A stretch of DNA of 64,000 nucleotides, from the NCBI GenBank assembly GCA_963924555.1, contig OZ004589.1, positions 6,758,001 to 6,822,000 on the forward strand, given 5' to 3'. This document shows, piece after piece, positions 43,002 to 56,000 of the stretch. This DNA comes from Crambe crambe (lineage: Eukaryota > Porifera > Demospongiae > Poecilosclerida > Crambeidae). The translations under genes and the position numbers were made by a program. Numbering within the stretch: position 1 is the stretch's first letter; each line of letters opens with the position of its first letter. The notes beneath the pieces are model-generated. The model did not search any database. It was not told the origin of the DNA and saw only the letters and a program-made list of their open reading frames with translations.

Positions 43002-46000
43002 CTACAATATGCAGCTGGTGCCTATGCCAGCTGATCGGACCTCCTCTTCCACAGCTGTAGCGTCAACCTCGCTATCTCTGATTGGTCTCTCCACAATGGA
43101 TGAGGTCTTCAGAAAGGTCTGCTTTCTCTTCAAATGGATTTCTTCCTTGCTACTATCCATGGATAGGGATTTCTGCAAACTACCTAATCCCACCTTTATA
43201 TCGCTACCCCCTGAAACTGCACTACCATAAAATACAGACCCACCAGTGGCAGAATGGTGCTTCCCCTTCTTCATCTTTGGCTCTGCTTTCTTCATCACAA
43301 ATGAATGAGTAGGGTTATTTCCGAATTCACCCATTCTGGGAAGGAGCTCTCCGACCTTATAGGCCGCTATTGTAGCATGGTCCAGCTTCCCTGGGAGTTG
43401 TTTGAGATGCTGGGCTATTTTCCGCTCGTTTGCTCGTCTCTCAGCCATCAAGATATCCGGTTTTTCAAGTTCCGTCCAACAGTGCTCCAAATACTCTCTC
43501 TTTGTCTCTGTGGCGTCAATTACATAATTAATAATAGCATCCTTTACATCTTGAGCGTGGAGAGGCATTTTGAGTGATTTCAGCTTGGTCTTCAAGAGGT
43601 TAGTGAGTTTCATTAGAATCAAGTCTTGCCTCTGGTAGGGATTGATGATAGGTAGGTTTACTCCAGTTAAACCTGGGATAGGCCCGCCTTTTGGATTATC
43701 CTCTGCTGAGTTGGGATCTCCGGGAGAGAGGGGCTGGCCTTCCGCCAATGCCTCCTTCAACAGAACAGGATCAGTGTTATCCGAAATTCCGTCACTCACG
43801 ATAAATACCACGTCGTTATCAGCGATGGGGACAAAACAGCATAAAAGATTGGAAAGATCAGGTTGGTCACCCAAATTGCACCCCAAACACCCTCCACTGT
43901 CTCGTGGGTTCCTCTCCCTCCCGACATGCATTGCGGATGTGACCTCGTACACCATCTGGACCTCGTTCCGCCAGATAAAGCAGAGTGAGTCCCCCACGCT
44001 GACTACACAAAGACCCCACCTAGCCGCACCTTTCGGTTCCTGGAGTTCAACGATGACAGCTACACAGAGAGTGGTTGTAGTGCCGCCATGTTTGATAATA
44101 AGCTTCTGCCCATTGTGGAAAGACCTGAGAATACAGTGGAAGACATCTTGGACACTTTGCGGAGCAGTAGATTGATGACCAAAGAGACTGAGATTGAGGT
44201 GTTCCATGACGCCATGGATGGCGCAGCGAGCAGCAAGACGAGGTTTGATTCCCCAGTTTACACCATCTGCTACTGCCATGATGCAGTTGTTTCGCCGGAC
44301 AATGACGGAAAAGACGTCAGCAATGGGGTCACCATGATGCTGCGTGTTTCCAGGTTTGTGTTCATAAAGGGTTATTGACTCGCCATCAGCCACTGGATGA
44401 GGTCGGTACCAGTTTGAGATGCCAGCAATTGGAGTTTCTAAGAAAAAGAACATACAATATGATGACATCCTTAACAGGACTATAGTATGAGAGTTGGGTC
44501 CAATTTGATAGGTCATAAGCAAGGTTTAGTAGGACATCCCACCCACCCATGTATAAACTTTCATGGATTTCATAAGGAAGTGGTAAAACTACCCAATCTG
44601 CTATAACAGTTGGTGAGTGTTGCACATAGCTCTGGAGTTAAGCAATTAACCGTGTGTGCATGTGGGCGGGGCGGGGTAAAGAACACTATTATAAGAGTAC
44701 TCCATGTTGCACATCTGCACATCTGTGTAAATATGGAAAGTGAGGTTTCTTTATAAGTACATCTGTGCAGAGTGAAATCTTACAGGTACATCACATAGAA
44801 ATTATGAAGCTATTGGTATGGATGCTAGCCTCACTATCATAACATTCATCTTGATGAAACTTTACTAACTAAAACACACTTCTCATGTGTTGCTCTACAA
44901 CATAACATTGAGAACCAGAGCATGTATTTCAAAGACTACAAGCAAGATAATTTATGTACATGCAAGAAATGGACTGATACTTGGTTCCAGAGATAAACCA
45001 AGTAGTAAGATATTGGCATGTGCGTTTTGATTGTGTAGTGTGACCCTTAAAAAGACAGCATCAACAAACAACAAGTTTGTCTTTAAAAAGACTTGATGCC
45101 TCGGCATGTAGTAGACTTAGCTATAATGCATTATTATTTTGATTTTCACTGATTTCTTTTGTGCTGTGTCTACTTATATAATTATACTGAAGACTGAAGA
45201 TCTTATTTTACATGTCATTTGAATATTCTATAATTATGACATCAATGACTTTCTATGCTGTAGCAAACTAATATAGTTAGTGGCTGCTATAGCTTGTTTG
45301 CTTAGCTTTGTTGGCTCTTTCTGCTTTTCCTCAGGACTTTTAACCTACCTGTGACTTTGTAGCTTCTGTTCTTGATTGCTATTTAAGGCTTTCTTGTAGG
45401 CTCTCTTGCCAATCTTGAGCTTTATACCCTCTACTCTTCCTGTTTCATGTTGGGTTTTCTTGCTCCCAGTACTGATCGTTTACTTGCCTGTCTCTGCTCT
45501 CGCTGCTTGGCTCTCTTTCTGCTTTCTCACGATTGTTAACTTGTCTTGCCTACTACTCTAGTGACTTTATAGCTTCTCTTCTTGCTATTTAACTTTCTTG
45601 TAGGCTCTCTTGCTGCCTTTTCAGACGATCATAGCTTTGTATCTAGTTCTCGTTAACTGCTGAGCTGTGCATGTGACTGTAAGGTCAAGGTCACGTGCAT
45701 TCGTTTGCGCGTGTAACTAATAGGACATACATACCACGCACACATAGTCACCTCCAGCACTGCGCCTCGGCACTTTGGTGCCGAGGCAAAAATTGGTTAG
45801 ATCCAAATCTACATCAATGTCCCTCCATGCTTACTACCCACCCCAAAATGAGACTCCCCCTCTAAATCATTATTTTATGCTACTCACATAGGCAGGGATT
45901 AATGCAGAGGGGGCAAGTTAAACTTGGGACTTAGGGGGGGGGGGGGGGGGGGGGGGGGCTGAAAACAACAACAAAAACAAAAACAACAAAACTTGGGCCC

Positions 46001-46639
46001 TACATACCTCTTTCATGTGTAGGATGGTCTTTATCTGGTTCCAGCTGGCATAGACCCCCATAGGGCCCTGTGTTGCAAGCCAACACTTCCCTTGACAAAG
46101 GCTGTATCGGATGAGTTGGCATCTCCATGGCCGAACGGCCGTTCTTAATCTGTGACTCAAATGAACCTATCAGCTTCTTGTACGCATTGCTGGATGGATA
46201 ATGGATAGGAAGAGGTGCAACTTGGGGAGGGGAGCTTGATTATTATTATTCTAGGGGAGGAGGAGGAAGAGGAGGGGACTTGGATCATAAGTACAAGGGA
46301 AATTGAGAGAATCTCTCTTATAATTAGAATATGGTCTTAGGTAGGCCACACCTCTAATCTATCCTTGAGACTGCTTCCTTCTATACAAGGATAAATCATT
46401 AACATACACTTCTAAAGCTCCTGATTATTCAAGCATGCAAAAAAGAGAGTCAACTCAAATTTCGCAATCTCATGAGTCACTAACTACTTGGTAATAAGTC
46501 AACATGCCATGGATAAAAGATCAAAGTGATGGCTTAGAGTAAATACAGGGTTAGCTACTCACCTCAGAGCGTTGGAGAACTTGGCGAAGATGGTGTTTTG
46601 GTGGTCGCCGCCGTGGTCAGGAGAACCGGAGTTTGCCAT
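43002..46639 (-). CDS. PP2C-family (PPM-type) protein phosphatase
   Basis: Three coding exons on the minus strand: 46563-46639, 46008-46189 and 43002-44437, with matching phases, giving 564 residues. PPM phosphatases are metal-dependent Ser/Thr phosphatases. Visible motifs: IMAVADGVNWG (metal-binding Asp and Gly, about residue 144), GGTTTTLCVAVI (about 204), VVSVGDS (about 234) and VFIVSDGISDN (second metal Asp, about 302). An N-terminal part (NAYKKLIGSFESQIKNGRSA) precedes the catalytic domain. The C-terminal 200 residues are charged, with a likely coiled or helical segment (MLAERRANERKIAQHLKQL) and a Lys/Ser-rich tail. I cannot name the vertebrate orthologue; it may be one of the invertebrate PPM groups lost in vertebrates. 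It is head-to-head with MIER, with 436 bp between the ATGs. Confidence 0.83.
45097..45788. mobile_element. non-autonomous TIR element in PP2C intron 2
   Basis: TGCCTCGGCA at 45097-45106 and its exact reverse complement TGCCGAGGCA at 45779-45788 bound a stretch of about 690 bp. The right end also forms the perfect hairpin GCCTCGGCAC-TTTG-GTGCCGAGGC. The interior is pyrimidine-rich with an internal duplication ('gtaggctctcttg' at about 45395 and 45600; 'tgactttgtagcttct' and 'tgactttatagcttct'). No ORF. No clear target duplication found. Confidence 0.5.
45934..45958. repeat. poly-G tract
   Basis: About 25 G in a row, in PP2C intron 2 close to exon 2. Confidence 0.95.
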
Positions 46640-47075
46640 GCTAGACCAGCAGGACTGGACCCCTCCCTAATACACTGCAAAAACTAGGCCAGTTCTGTCA
46701 AAGAGGACGAAGGAGGGAAGTTCCACAAGTGATAGTTTAGTCTGGCTTCAAGTTTTTTTGTGTTGACACATACATTGAGAGGGCTGGGTTAGGGGGAGGA
46801 GCTAGCTTAACTGGGGTGGGGCACGTGACGAATCGATTTTTTTGTTTTTTTTTTTTTTTCCGGCTCTACTTTTTTAATTGTAATTTTTATCAAGAGTGAA
46901 AAGAAGAAATACACAGTGAACCTGCTTCTTCTCCTTCGCTCATTTTGTCTCACCCTAGAAAAAAGGGGGCTTGGCAGGTAAGCTACAAATACATGACGTA
47001 GTAGCAGCTGTTTAAAGGTTAAATTTCACTCATATTATATATAGGTGACTTTATCTACCTTTATACCTCGCCAAT
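46640..47075. promoter_or_regulatory. divergent promoter of PP2C and MIER genes
   Basis: 436 bp between the two start codons, with no TATA box at the usual place. It contains a T-rich run near 46838-46859. The two genes probably share this region. Confidence 0.55.
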
Positions 47076-50000
47076 ATGCAATCAGAAGGTATTCTAAAGC
47101 AGCTCGCTCGCTAGATAGCAGCGCAGCTGCCATTATAATGTTGTCGATCCTTACCTAAATTATCGACCCTTTACCTTTCAGAGGATGGAGATTTTGAAGT
47201 GACGGCAGACATGCTAATCCACGATACAATAGATGATGAGGCTACCTTAGCAGCAGAGGAAGCCCTCCAGACACAGGAAGAAGAGGAAGAAGAGATATGT
47301 GGACTGCAAGAGGTAGAAATTTCCTGATTTATCTGACCCTCCCTTGGTAGGTGTGGTTTCATGACATCAAAACACTATATGCACACACTATTAGGAAGGC
47401 GATATGCCACTAGAAAGACTTCTAGCTCTTTATGGCTATACAAGCTTATCAGTCCAGTCAGAACCACCAGAAGATGGAATAAAAAATAAAAGTGAATCCA
47501 ATACCCATATCAACCAGTCTGATTCTGGATCCAGATCCAGAAGGAGGAAGAAAGTGGTACCACTGGAACCTCAAAAGGAAGTGACACCCGATCCCCCTGC
47601 CACAGAAAGCCATGAATCTACAAACCATGAATCTAATTCATCTCTTTTATGCCTGTCGAAGGAGAACACAGCTCGTGAAGTGAGTATGGGAATATTTAAT
47701 GATGTGTCTCAAACTGGAACCAGTGAGATGTCCCTTGATGAATCTAAAAGTGAAGGGGCATGTCCAAGTAGCAAGGGAAAAGAGGCAGGGCTTGAAGAGA
47801 CTGATGGTGAGGAGGTGGTAGATGTGGTTGAAGTCGATGATCAGGAGGCGGAGCTAGTGAGCGAAGGAAAGGAGACATCAGAAGAAGATATGAGTGTGGT
47901 CAGAATGGATGATATTGAGTCGACGGGATTGAATAGGGACGAAGAAGTGGATCCTGCTGAAGGGGTGGGGTTGGACGTGGTGAAGATGGATGACATTGAG
48001 GCGGGATTGAGTCGAATCAGGGGTGGGTTGAGATTGGAACCTGGTGAAGAGAAATCGATGCCAGATCCTGCCGAGTGGCAGGAGGAGGACGAGGATGGTG
48101 ATGGTGCAGTGTATGATGATATCATGCTGAGCAGCACTAATGCACATCTGTTATCAGAAAAGGAGGGTAAGTGGAGTCTATTTGCATTTTACAATAGTAT
48201 TGCAGGGAGGCACTCCACTGTATATTGCATATGGGTATATACTACCATGGTAGTAGACATGAAAACACCACTAGGAATCTTTCCCTCTACAGTATCTGTA
48301 ATATCGTAATTGTGATGTGATTGCTATGGCTATTGCAGATGGTCCCTCCACAGAACCTGAGCCACCAGATCGCAATGTAGGAAGGACATATGTTCGAGGC
48401 TCCAGACTGCGCCCAGAGGTCCCCGAGAGGCGGAGCATGAGACTGATATCCAACGACACTCTCAATGCTTACTTTGAAACCCTTCTCTCTGACTTGTCTG
48501 GCTCTGAAAGTGATGATGAATACTCTCCTCAGGAAGACTGGAAGAAGGTACAGTGAGCCTCTGGATAATGGACGACCTCTAAATAAAGGATGACCTCTAA
48601 ATAAGGGAACCTTTAAATAATGGATGACCTCTAAATAAAGGAAACTCTGAATAAAGGATGACCTCTAAATAAAGGAAAACCTCTAAATAAGACACTTCTT
48701 TAGGAACAATCATTACAGTGATACAATGGAACATCACGGACAAGTTGAGACCAAGACTATCCATTGTAGATGGGTATCCTTTATTGCATAAAAGATAAGC
48801 TCTACTATTGTCATTATAGTGATGATGCTCTGCATAGAGAACACCTCTCTGCAATGGACAAAGTGCTTGCTCCCAATTTGTCTATTGTTGAGTCCATCTG
48901 GTTCTTATGACTCAGAAAGTTCATGCTTTAAGACTCAAAAAATCGTTGTTGTTTTTTTGTTATTTTTTTCCAGGAGATAAAAGTCGGAGAAAGATACCAA
49001 GCTCTGATTCCAGAATCTTCCCCGTGCACCCCTTACCCATCCAGTGCACACCCCCAAGACCAGTTGATGTGGAGTCCCAGGGGCGTCAGAGACGATGAAG
49101 GTCAGTTCCATCTGGATCATTAATTTTAATTGTCTTCATGAGAGCCACCAGCTCCTCTCTGGTCCCCCACATCCTAAAGCAGAAGTAATCTCTCCTGGTT
49201 GAGTCTGGCCATTAAATTCAGGCAACATTCTCTGTTCCCATCTCTCTGAAGAACAGTTGACAACAGATGGCCTATTCCTATCTCATGGAAGCAGATCTGG
49301 GCTTAAACTGGGCAATGAATAGGTCCCTCTCTGTCTTTGGCTGCTGCTCTGCATTCCAGCCCAAGATTGCTGAATTGGAACTCTTTTCTTACTCAATTAG
49401 ACTAATGCTGGAACTAAGCTTTAAACTTGGGGATTGAAGGGGGAATCCCAGGGATTCTCCCCTGGATTTGGATTTTCCCTCTCTTATCAGCAAATTTAAA
49501 TGGTTTGTGGTCATCAAAAAAAGGAAGTGGTCAGCATGACTTTGTGGGTTTGTAGTTCTTCATTGATGACACAGCACATTCCTTTCCTCACATCAAAGGA
49601 TTGTGGTCACCAAATAAGGAAGGGAGGCATTAGTCAGCATGACCACGATGCACAGTCATTATTGTGTGGTGTTTTATTATTAGAGCTACTTTTGTTTCAT
49701 ATAATGTGGTCACATTAATTCTTAACTCAGTTGTTGGATAATAGTTTATAGATTTTATTCTACTCCCATTAAATCTGATAGACTTTATTCACTGCTATGC
49801 AATATACTCATAAACGAGATTCATTCAGTTTATCCTCCAATTAAAGATAAACACGACCTGTTGATATAACAGTTTCACAGAAAAGTAAGGTTCTCTAAGC
49901 CCCTCCATAGCCTCTCTCCCTCTCGCCCTCTGTTTCCCATGCTTTATAAGGCATTTATCATTTAGATTCTTGTGGTGTCATAAACAATGTATTATAAATG

Positions 50001-53000
50001 ACGTGTGTGTTGTGATTAATGCAGTGTCGGCATATCTTGAGTCCCTTGCTAAAATTTTGGACAGTGTTTCCACGAATCCTAACAGAGACCACGAACAGGT
50101 AAATAGCTAGGACAGATTTGGTTCTTCTGAAAATTATCCTCTTATGTAATGGTAATGTTACTAATTATATCAGGGTTTTCCCCCTTAGCCCTCTTAGAAA
50201 ATTGGTTCTCCCTTGCTCGCTTGAGGGGATGCACAGATATTATCTTCTCACTCTGATATTGTGATGTTATTATATCAGACACATATCTAAGGAATGTCAT
50301 AAATCTGGAAATCTTTGTTAAAATTAATTCACCTTCCACTGCTATGAAAATTGATGTGCATAATTATTATTATTTTGGGTATGGAAACATCTGACAAAAA
50401 AGTTGCTTCGAGTTGGATCGCTCAGTTCTATCTCTGAACCTAATGTTTATTACGTATGCATATGTATAGCATTGTGTTGACTATAATATGAATAACTCTG
50501 GATCTTGATGAATATCAATTGGTTGTGTATGAATCTAAGTAGAGTGAGTATCTCAGCTTTTTGCCTAGTGTGTTCATTACATTCAACAGTTGAGCACTGC
50601 TCAATTATCTTACTGTCATATTTGACGAACAAGTCAGCAGCTTAATTGAAGTCAAGGGCCTATTCTTAGTTCTTCTTCGATTCCCTCGTTTTTGTCACCT
50701 ATTCTCTAATAGTACAAACTCCATTGTGTAGAGGATTGCCAAATAAGGATGGGAATTCCCCTATTACTATTTATAGGTTAGGTGATTTTTCCAATTAAGT
50801 GGTGGGTATTTTATGTCACCTGGGGGAAGAGGATAGGGACTCCCTGGGCCTGTGCCCAAAGTAACTCTATTTATTATGACATCTTAAATCTAAATTATGG
50901 CTTATTTCTCTCAGCTGGCTGGTTATTCTTATTCCTCTCAGCTAACATGATAAAATTCAATAGAATTAGTTCTCATAAAAATTTATGAAATAAACTGTCG
51001 ACGTTTCAACCAGAATACTCTAGCCTTCATCAGGGTGAAACGTCAGCGGTTTATTTCATAAGCTAAGTTTTATGAGAACTAATTCTATATAAATAAGACT
51101 GCTAGCAATCAATTTCAATGAGTCATGTTTGAAATTTTGATCAGACGTGCTGTTACCACCCCTTTACTCTCAGTTTGGTGTTTGGGGGGGGGGGGGAAGT
51201 GTCCTGATTAGAGGACATCCTCATTCATTTTCAGGGGTGAATTTTATGATGCACATCAATCTGATCTACTAATTGGTATTGAGACACAGAAGGGGTGTTG
51301 TATCTTCCAAAGAGTCACTCGATCGTTAAGGGCATGTAGAGATACCAGTTTCCTTCTGTTATGCAGTTATTATGAAATATGCCAATACTGCAAGACAATA
51401 AGGACAGCCCTCTAATTAAAATATTACTGTAGTCCCAAAGAAAAAACAGCTCTTGCAATAGCATGTATGAGTTATCATAATGTGTGTGGCTTAGTTGCAT
51501 ATCCCACTGCTCCAAAAATGATTCAGAAGGAAATGGATCAGCAAAGATGTACTATACTTCTACATGGCCAATGATTATTGCCTATTACTTCCAGATCACT
51601 TCCGGTTACTTCCTACATACTTCCTGTACAACTTTCTTTTGTTGACTAGCCTAAGCAGGGATGCAGCTGTCCAAACAAAATATTACTATGCATAATGGAC
51701 ACTGGAACACATGAAACACTGGAGTTGGGTCAGCCTCCTCCTCTAATTAGTAGATATTTAGCACGCACACACCCCTTCCTAATAATATCAGGGGTTTCAT
51801 TTGGGGGGGGGGTGGAGAGGGGCATTTGCCCCCCCTCCCCCCCTGACAATTTTCTAAATAAACCTTGCATACTTAATAAACCCACATCCAATATTCTTGG
51901 CTGTGTGCTTACTGTAACCTAGCAACCGTACATTTTTGATGATGTCATAGTAGAGTAGACTCATGCATGTAATAGTAATGTGTATTGCCTAAGAACACAA
52001 TTACTAGGCAGCAGCGTGGATGAGATCATCCTCTTATAAAACTGCTGTGCAGAGCTCAACTAAGTCATTCTCTGCTGTTCTGAGACTCAGAATGCACATT
52101 ATTGAAGTACTCTTAGAGTTGTTGATATCGCTTATAGTGCTTACATTGTCACTTTGTAGTTGGTGTATCGTTAGTCGAGTGTGTTATTAGTAAAAGCTCT
52201 CTATCAAACTGCTTATCTTATGTGATACTGAACTGGAAATGTCACTTGAGGGTATGGGCTATCTGACAGAATCTTGCATATGACTACCAAATATGATTAT
52301 TGTAACAGTCTGATACAGGACAAATATAATATATCCAGGTAAAGCTGTGTTGGTCTGACACTAGAAAGAGTTATTTCAAAATTAGTGCAAATTCGGTGCT
52401 ATGCCATCAAATTGATCCTTCTATTGGCTGCTAAGTGGTGATTCCTGTGTTAATTAAAAGCATATGCCTCTCCCTCCTTCCCCCTTCATAAGTCCTATAT
52501 CATAATATTAATATAAATATTGACATATCATGAATAGACTTCACAGAAAGCGTAAATATGACAGGCATTGCAGGTTCTGCAGAGATGCAACCATGACATA
52601 AAGGCTGCACTGAAAGTAATGGCAGCTGAGGCCACCACCGATGCTCCAGGTAAGTTTGATTAGCTAGCTGTCCTTATTACCTTCATGGTATTCATCCATT
52701 CCAACAATCATGTATATATATACTTTCAGTATGGATTATGAGGACTGAGGAGGCTAGTTGCATACTGTGAAATTTTCGTGGGGCATGCTAGCTGTGCTAT
52801 AGCAATGTATACTGCATACTGTGAAATTTTCGTGGGGCATGCTAGCTGTGCTATAGCAATGTATACTGCATACTGTGAAATTTTCGTGGGGCATGCTAGC
52901 TGTGCTATAGCAATGTATACTGCATACTGTGAAATTTTCATGGGGCATGCTAGCTGTGCTATAGCAATGTATACTGCATACTGTGAAATTTTCATGGGGC

Positions 53001-56000
53001 ATGCTAGCTGTGCTATAGCAATGTATACTGCATACTGTGAAATTTTCGTGGGGCATGCTAGCTGTGCTATAGCAATGTATACTGCATACTGTGAAATTTT
53101 CGTGGGGCATGCTAGCTGTGCTATAGCAATGTATACTGCATACTGTGAAATTTTCGTGGGGCATGCTAGCTGTGCTATAGCAATGTATACTGCATACTGT
53201 GAAATTTTCATGGGGCATGCTAGCTGTGCTATAGCAATGTATACTGCATACTGTGAAATTTTCATGGGGCATGCTAGCTGTGCTATAGCAATGTATACTG
53301 CATACTGTGAAATTTTCGTGGGGCATGCTAGCTGTGCTATAGCAATGTATACTGCATACTGTAAAATTTTCGTGGGGCATGCTAGCTGTGCTATAGCAAT
53401 GTATACTGCATACTGTGAAATTTTCATGGGGCATGCTAGCTGTGCTATAGCAATGTATACTGCATACTGTGAAATTTTCGTGGGGCATGCTAGCTGTGCT
53501 ATAGCAATGTATACTGCATACTGTAAAATTTTCGTGGGGCATGCTAGCTGTGCTATAGCAATGTATACTGCATACTGTGAAATTTTCGTGGGGCATGCTA
53601 GCTGTGCTATAGCAATGTATACTGCATACTGTGAAATTTTCGTGGGGCATGCTAGCTGTGCTATAGCAATGTATACTGCATACTGTGAAATTTTCGTGGG
53701 GCATGCTAGCTGTGCTATAGCAATGTATACTGCATACTGTGAAATTTTCATGGGGCATGCTAGCTGTGCTATAGCAATGTATACTGCATACTGTGAAATT
53801 TTCATGGGGCATGCTAGCTGTGCTATAGCAATGTATACTGCATACTGTGAAATTTTCGTGGGGCATGCTAGCTGTGCTATAGCAATGTATACTGCATACT
53901 GTGAAATTTTCGTGGGGCATGCTAGCTGTGCTATAGCAATGTATACTGCATACTGTGAAATTTTCGTGGGGCATGCTAGCTGTGCTATAGCAATGTATAC
54001 TGCATACTGTGAAATTTTCATGGGGCATGCTAGCTGTGCTATAGCAATGTATACTGCATACTGTGAAATTTTCATGGGGCATGCTAGCTGTGCTATAGCA
54101 ATGTATACTGCATACTGTGAAATTTTCGTGGGGCATGCTAGCTGTGCTATAGCAATGTATACTGCATACTGTAAAATTTTCGTGGGGCATGCTAGCTGTG
54201 CTATAGCAATGTATACTGCATACTGTGAAATTTTCATGGGGCATGCTAGCTGTGCTATAGCAATGTATACTGCATACTGTGAAATTTTCGTGGGGCATGC
54301 TAGCTGTGCTATAGCAATGTATACTGCATACTGTAAAATTTTCGTGGGGCATGCTAGCTGTGCTATAGCAATGTATACTGCATACTGTGAAATTTTCGTG
54401 GGGCATGCTAGCTGTGCTATAGCAATGTATACTGCATACTGTGAAATTTTCGTGGGGCATGCTAGCTGTGCTATAGCAATGTATACTGCATACTGTGAAA
54501 TTTTCGTGGGGCATGCTAGCTGTGCTATAGCAATGTATACTGCATACTGTGAAATTTTCGTGGGGCATGCTAGCTGTGCTATAGCAATGTATACTGCATA
54601 CTGTGAAATTTTCGTGGGGCATGCTAGCTGTGCTATAGCAATGTATACTGCATACTGTGAAATTTTCGTGGGGCATGCTAGCTGTGCTATAGCAATGTAT
54701 ACTGCATACTGTGAAATTTTCGTGGGGCATGCTAGCTGTGCTATAGCAATGTATACTGCATACTGTGAAATTTTCGTGGGGCATGCTAGCTGTGCTATAG
54801 CAATGTATACTGCATACTGTGAAATTTTCGTGGGGCATGCTAGCTGTGCTATAGCAATGTATACTGCATACTGTGAAATTTTCGTGGGGCATGCTAGCTG
54901 TGCTATAGCAATGTATACTGCATACTGTGAAATTTTCGTGGGGCATGCTAGCTGTGCTATAGCAATGTATACTGCATACTGCGAAATTTTCGTGGGGCAT
55001 GCTAGCTGTGCTATAGCAATGTATACTGCATACTGTGAAATTTTCGTGGGGCATGCTAGCTGTGCTATAGCAATGTATACTGCATACTGTGAAATTTTCG
55101 TGGGGCATGCTAGCTGTGCTATAGCAATGTATACTGCATACTGCGAAATTTTTGTAGGGCATGCTAGCTGTTGTCGTGGTTGAAAAATTAAGAAAGTTTA
55201 CATGCAAACCTTGAAGTAGTGAGCAGTGTATATTTATACATGGATCATTTCATATCTAGTAGGCATGAAACCTTGGAGTGAGGAAGAGTGTCAGCAATTT
55301 GAAGAAGGTAAGATGATTATTTTAGATGTCAGTATAAACATTAGGAATAGAATATTCGTCAAGTGAATTATGAAATAATGAATGTGTGTACACGTCATCA
55401 ATTCTTTGTGGCTTTTTGGTGATGAGGATACAAACTTTTCGGCTATAGGATATTTATGGAAAATTTCTAGTGTTAATGTACTTTCAGTATTACTCTGTTT
55501 ATTTATTGTCAATCTCACACTTGAAAGAGAGATGATGGGAACAACAACAATGAAGTGTCCCAGAGGTTTTGGGATCTTTTAGTGTGTTCATTTATGTGGA
55601 ATACATCCACTATATGAACCACTCTAGCCTATAATTGCTATCTCAATTTGGTGGGCAGAAAGAATAACATGTGAATATAAAATCACCTGGACTCACCCCT
55701 GAAAATAGAACACCTCTCTTTTATCAGGACACCTCTCTAATATCAGGACACAGAACACCTTTCTAATATCAGGACACCTATATTAGAACACCTCAGGACA
55801 CTTTTAAAAGTGCCCACATTGTGAGGATAATGATAATTCCTTTTCAAAAAGAAATATCACTAATTGTTATCACCTTTCAACTGATGGTTTCAAGGTTTTT
55901 TTTATACACTTGGGATCTTTTAAAGGAGGTCCTTGGCAAGAATTCAATTCAGTGTGTCACAGTTGTCTGATTTCAATTAAGTGAACTTTCATAATTGAAT

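Noticed and set aside
43642-44175. 177-residue ORF antisense to the PP2C exon
   Set aside because: Shadow of the phosphatase coding exon on the other strand.
52764-55178. CRISPR-like array
   Set aside because: There are no variable spacers; units are head-to-tail and near-identical, and the surroundings are a eukaryotic intron.
52726-55207. Long ORFs of about 500-817 residues on both strands
   Set aside because: They are artefacts of the 54-bp minisatellite, whose period is a multiple of three; no signal, domain or splice logic supports coding.
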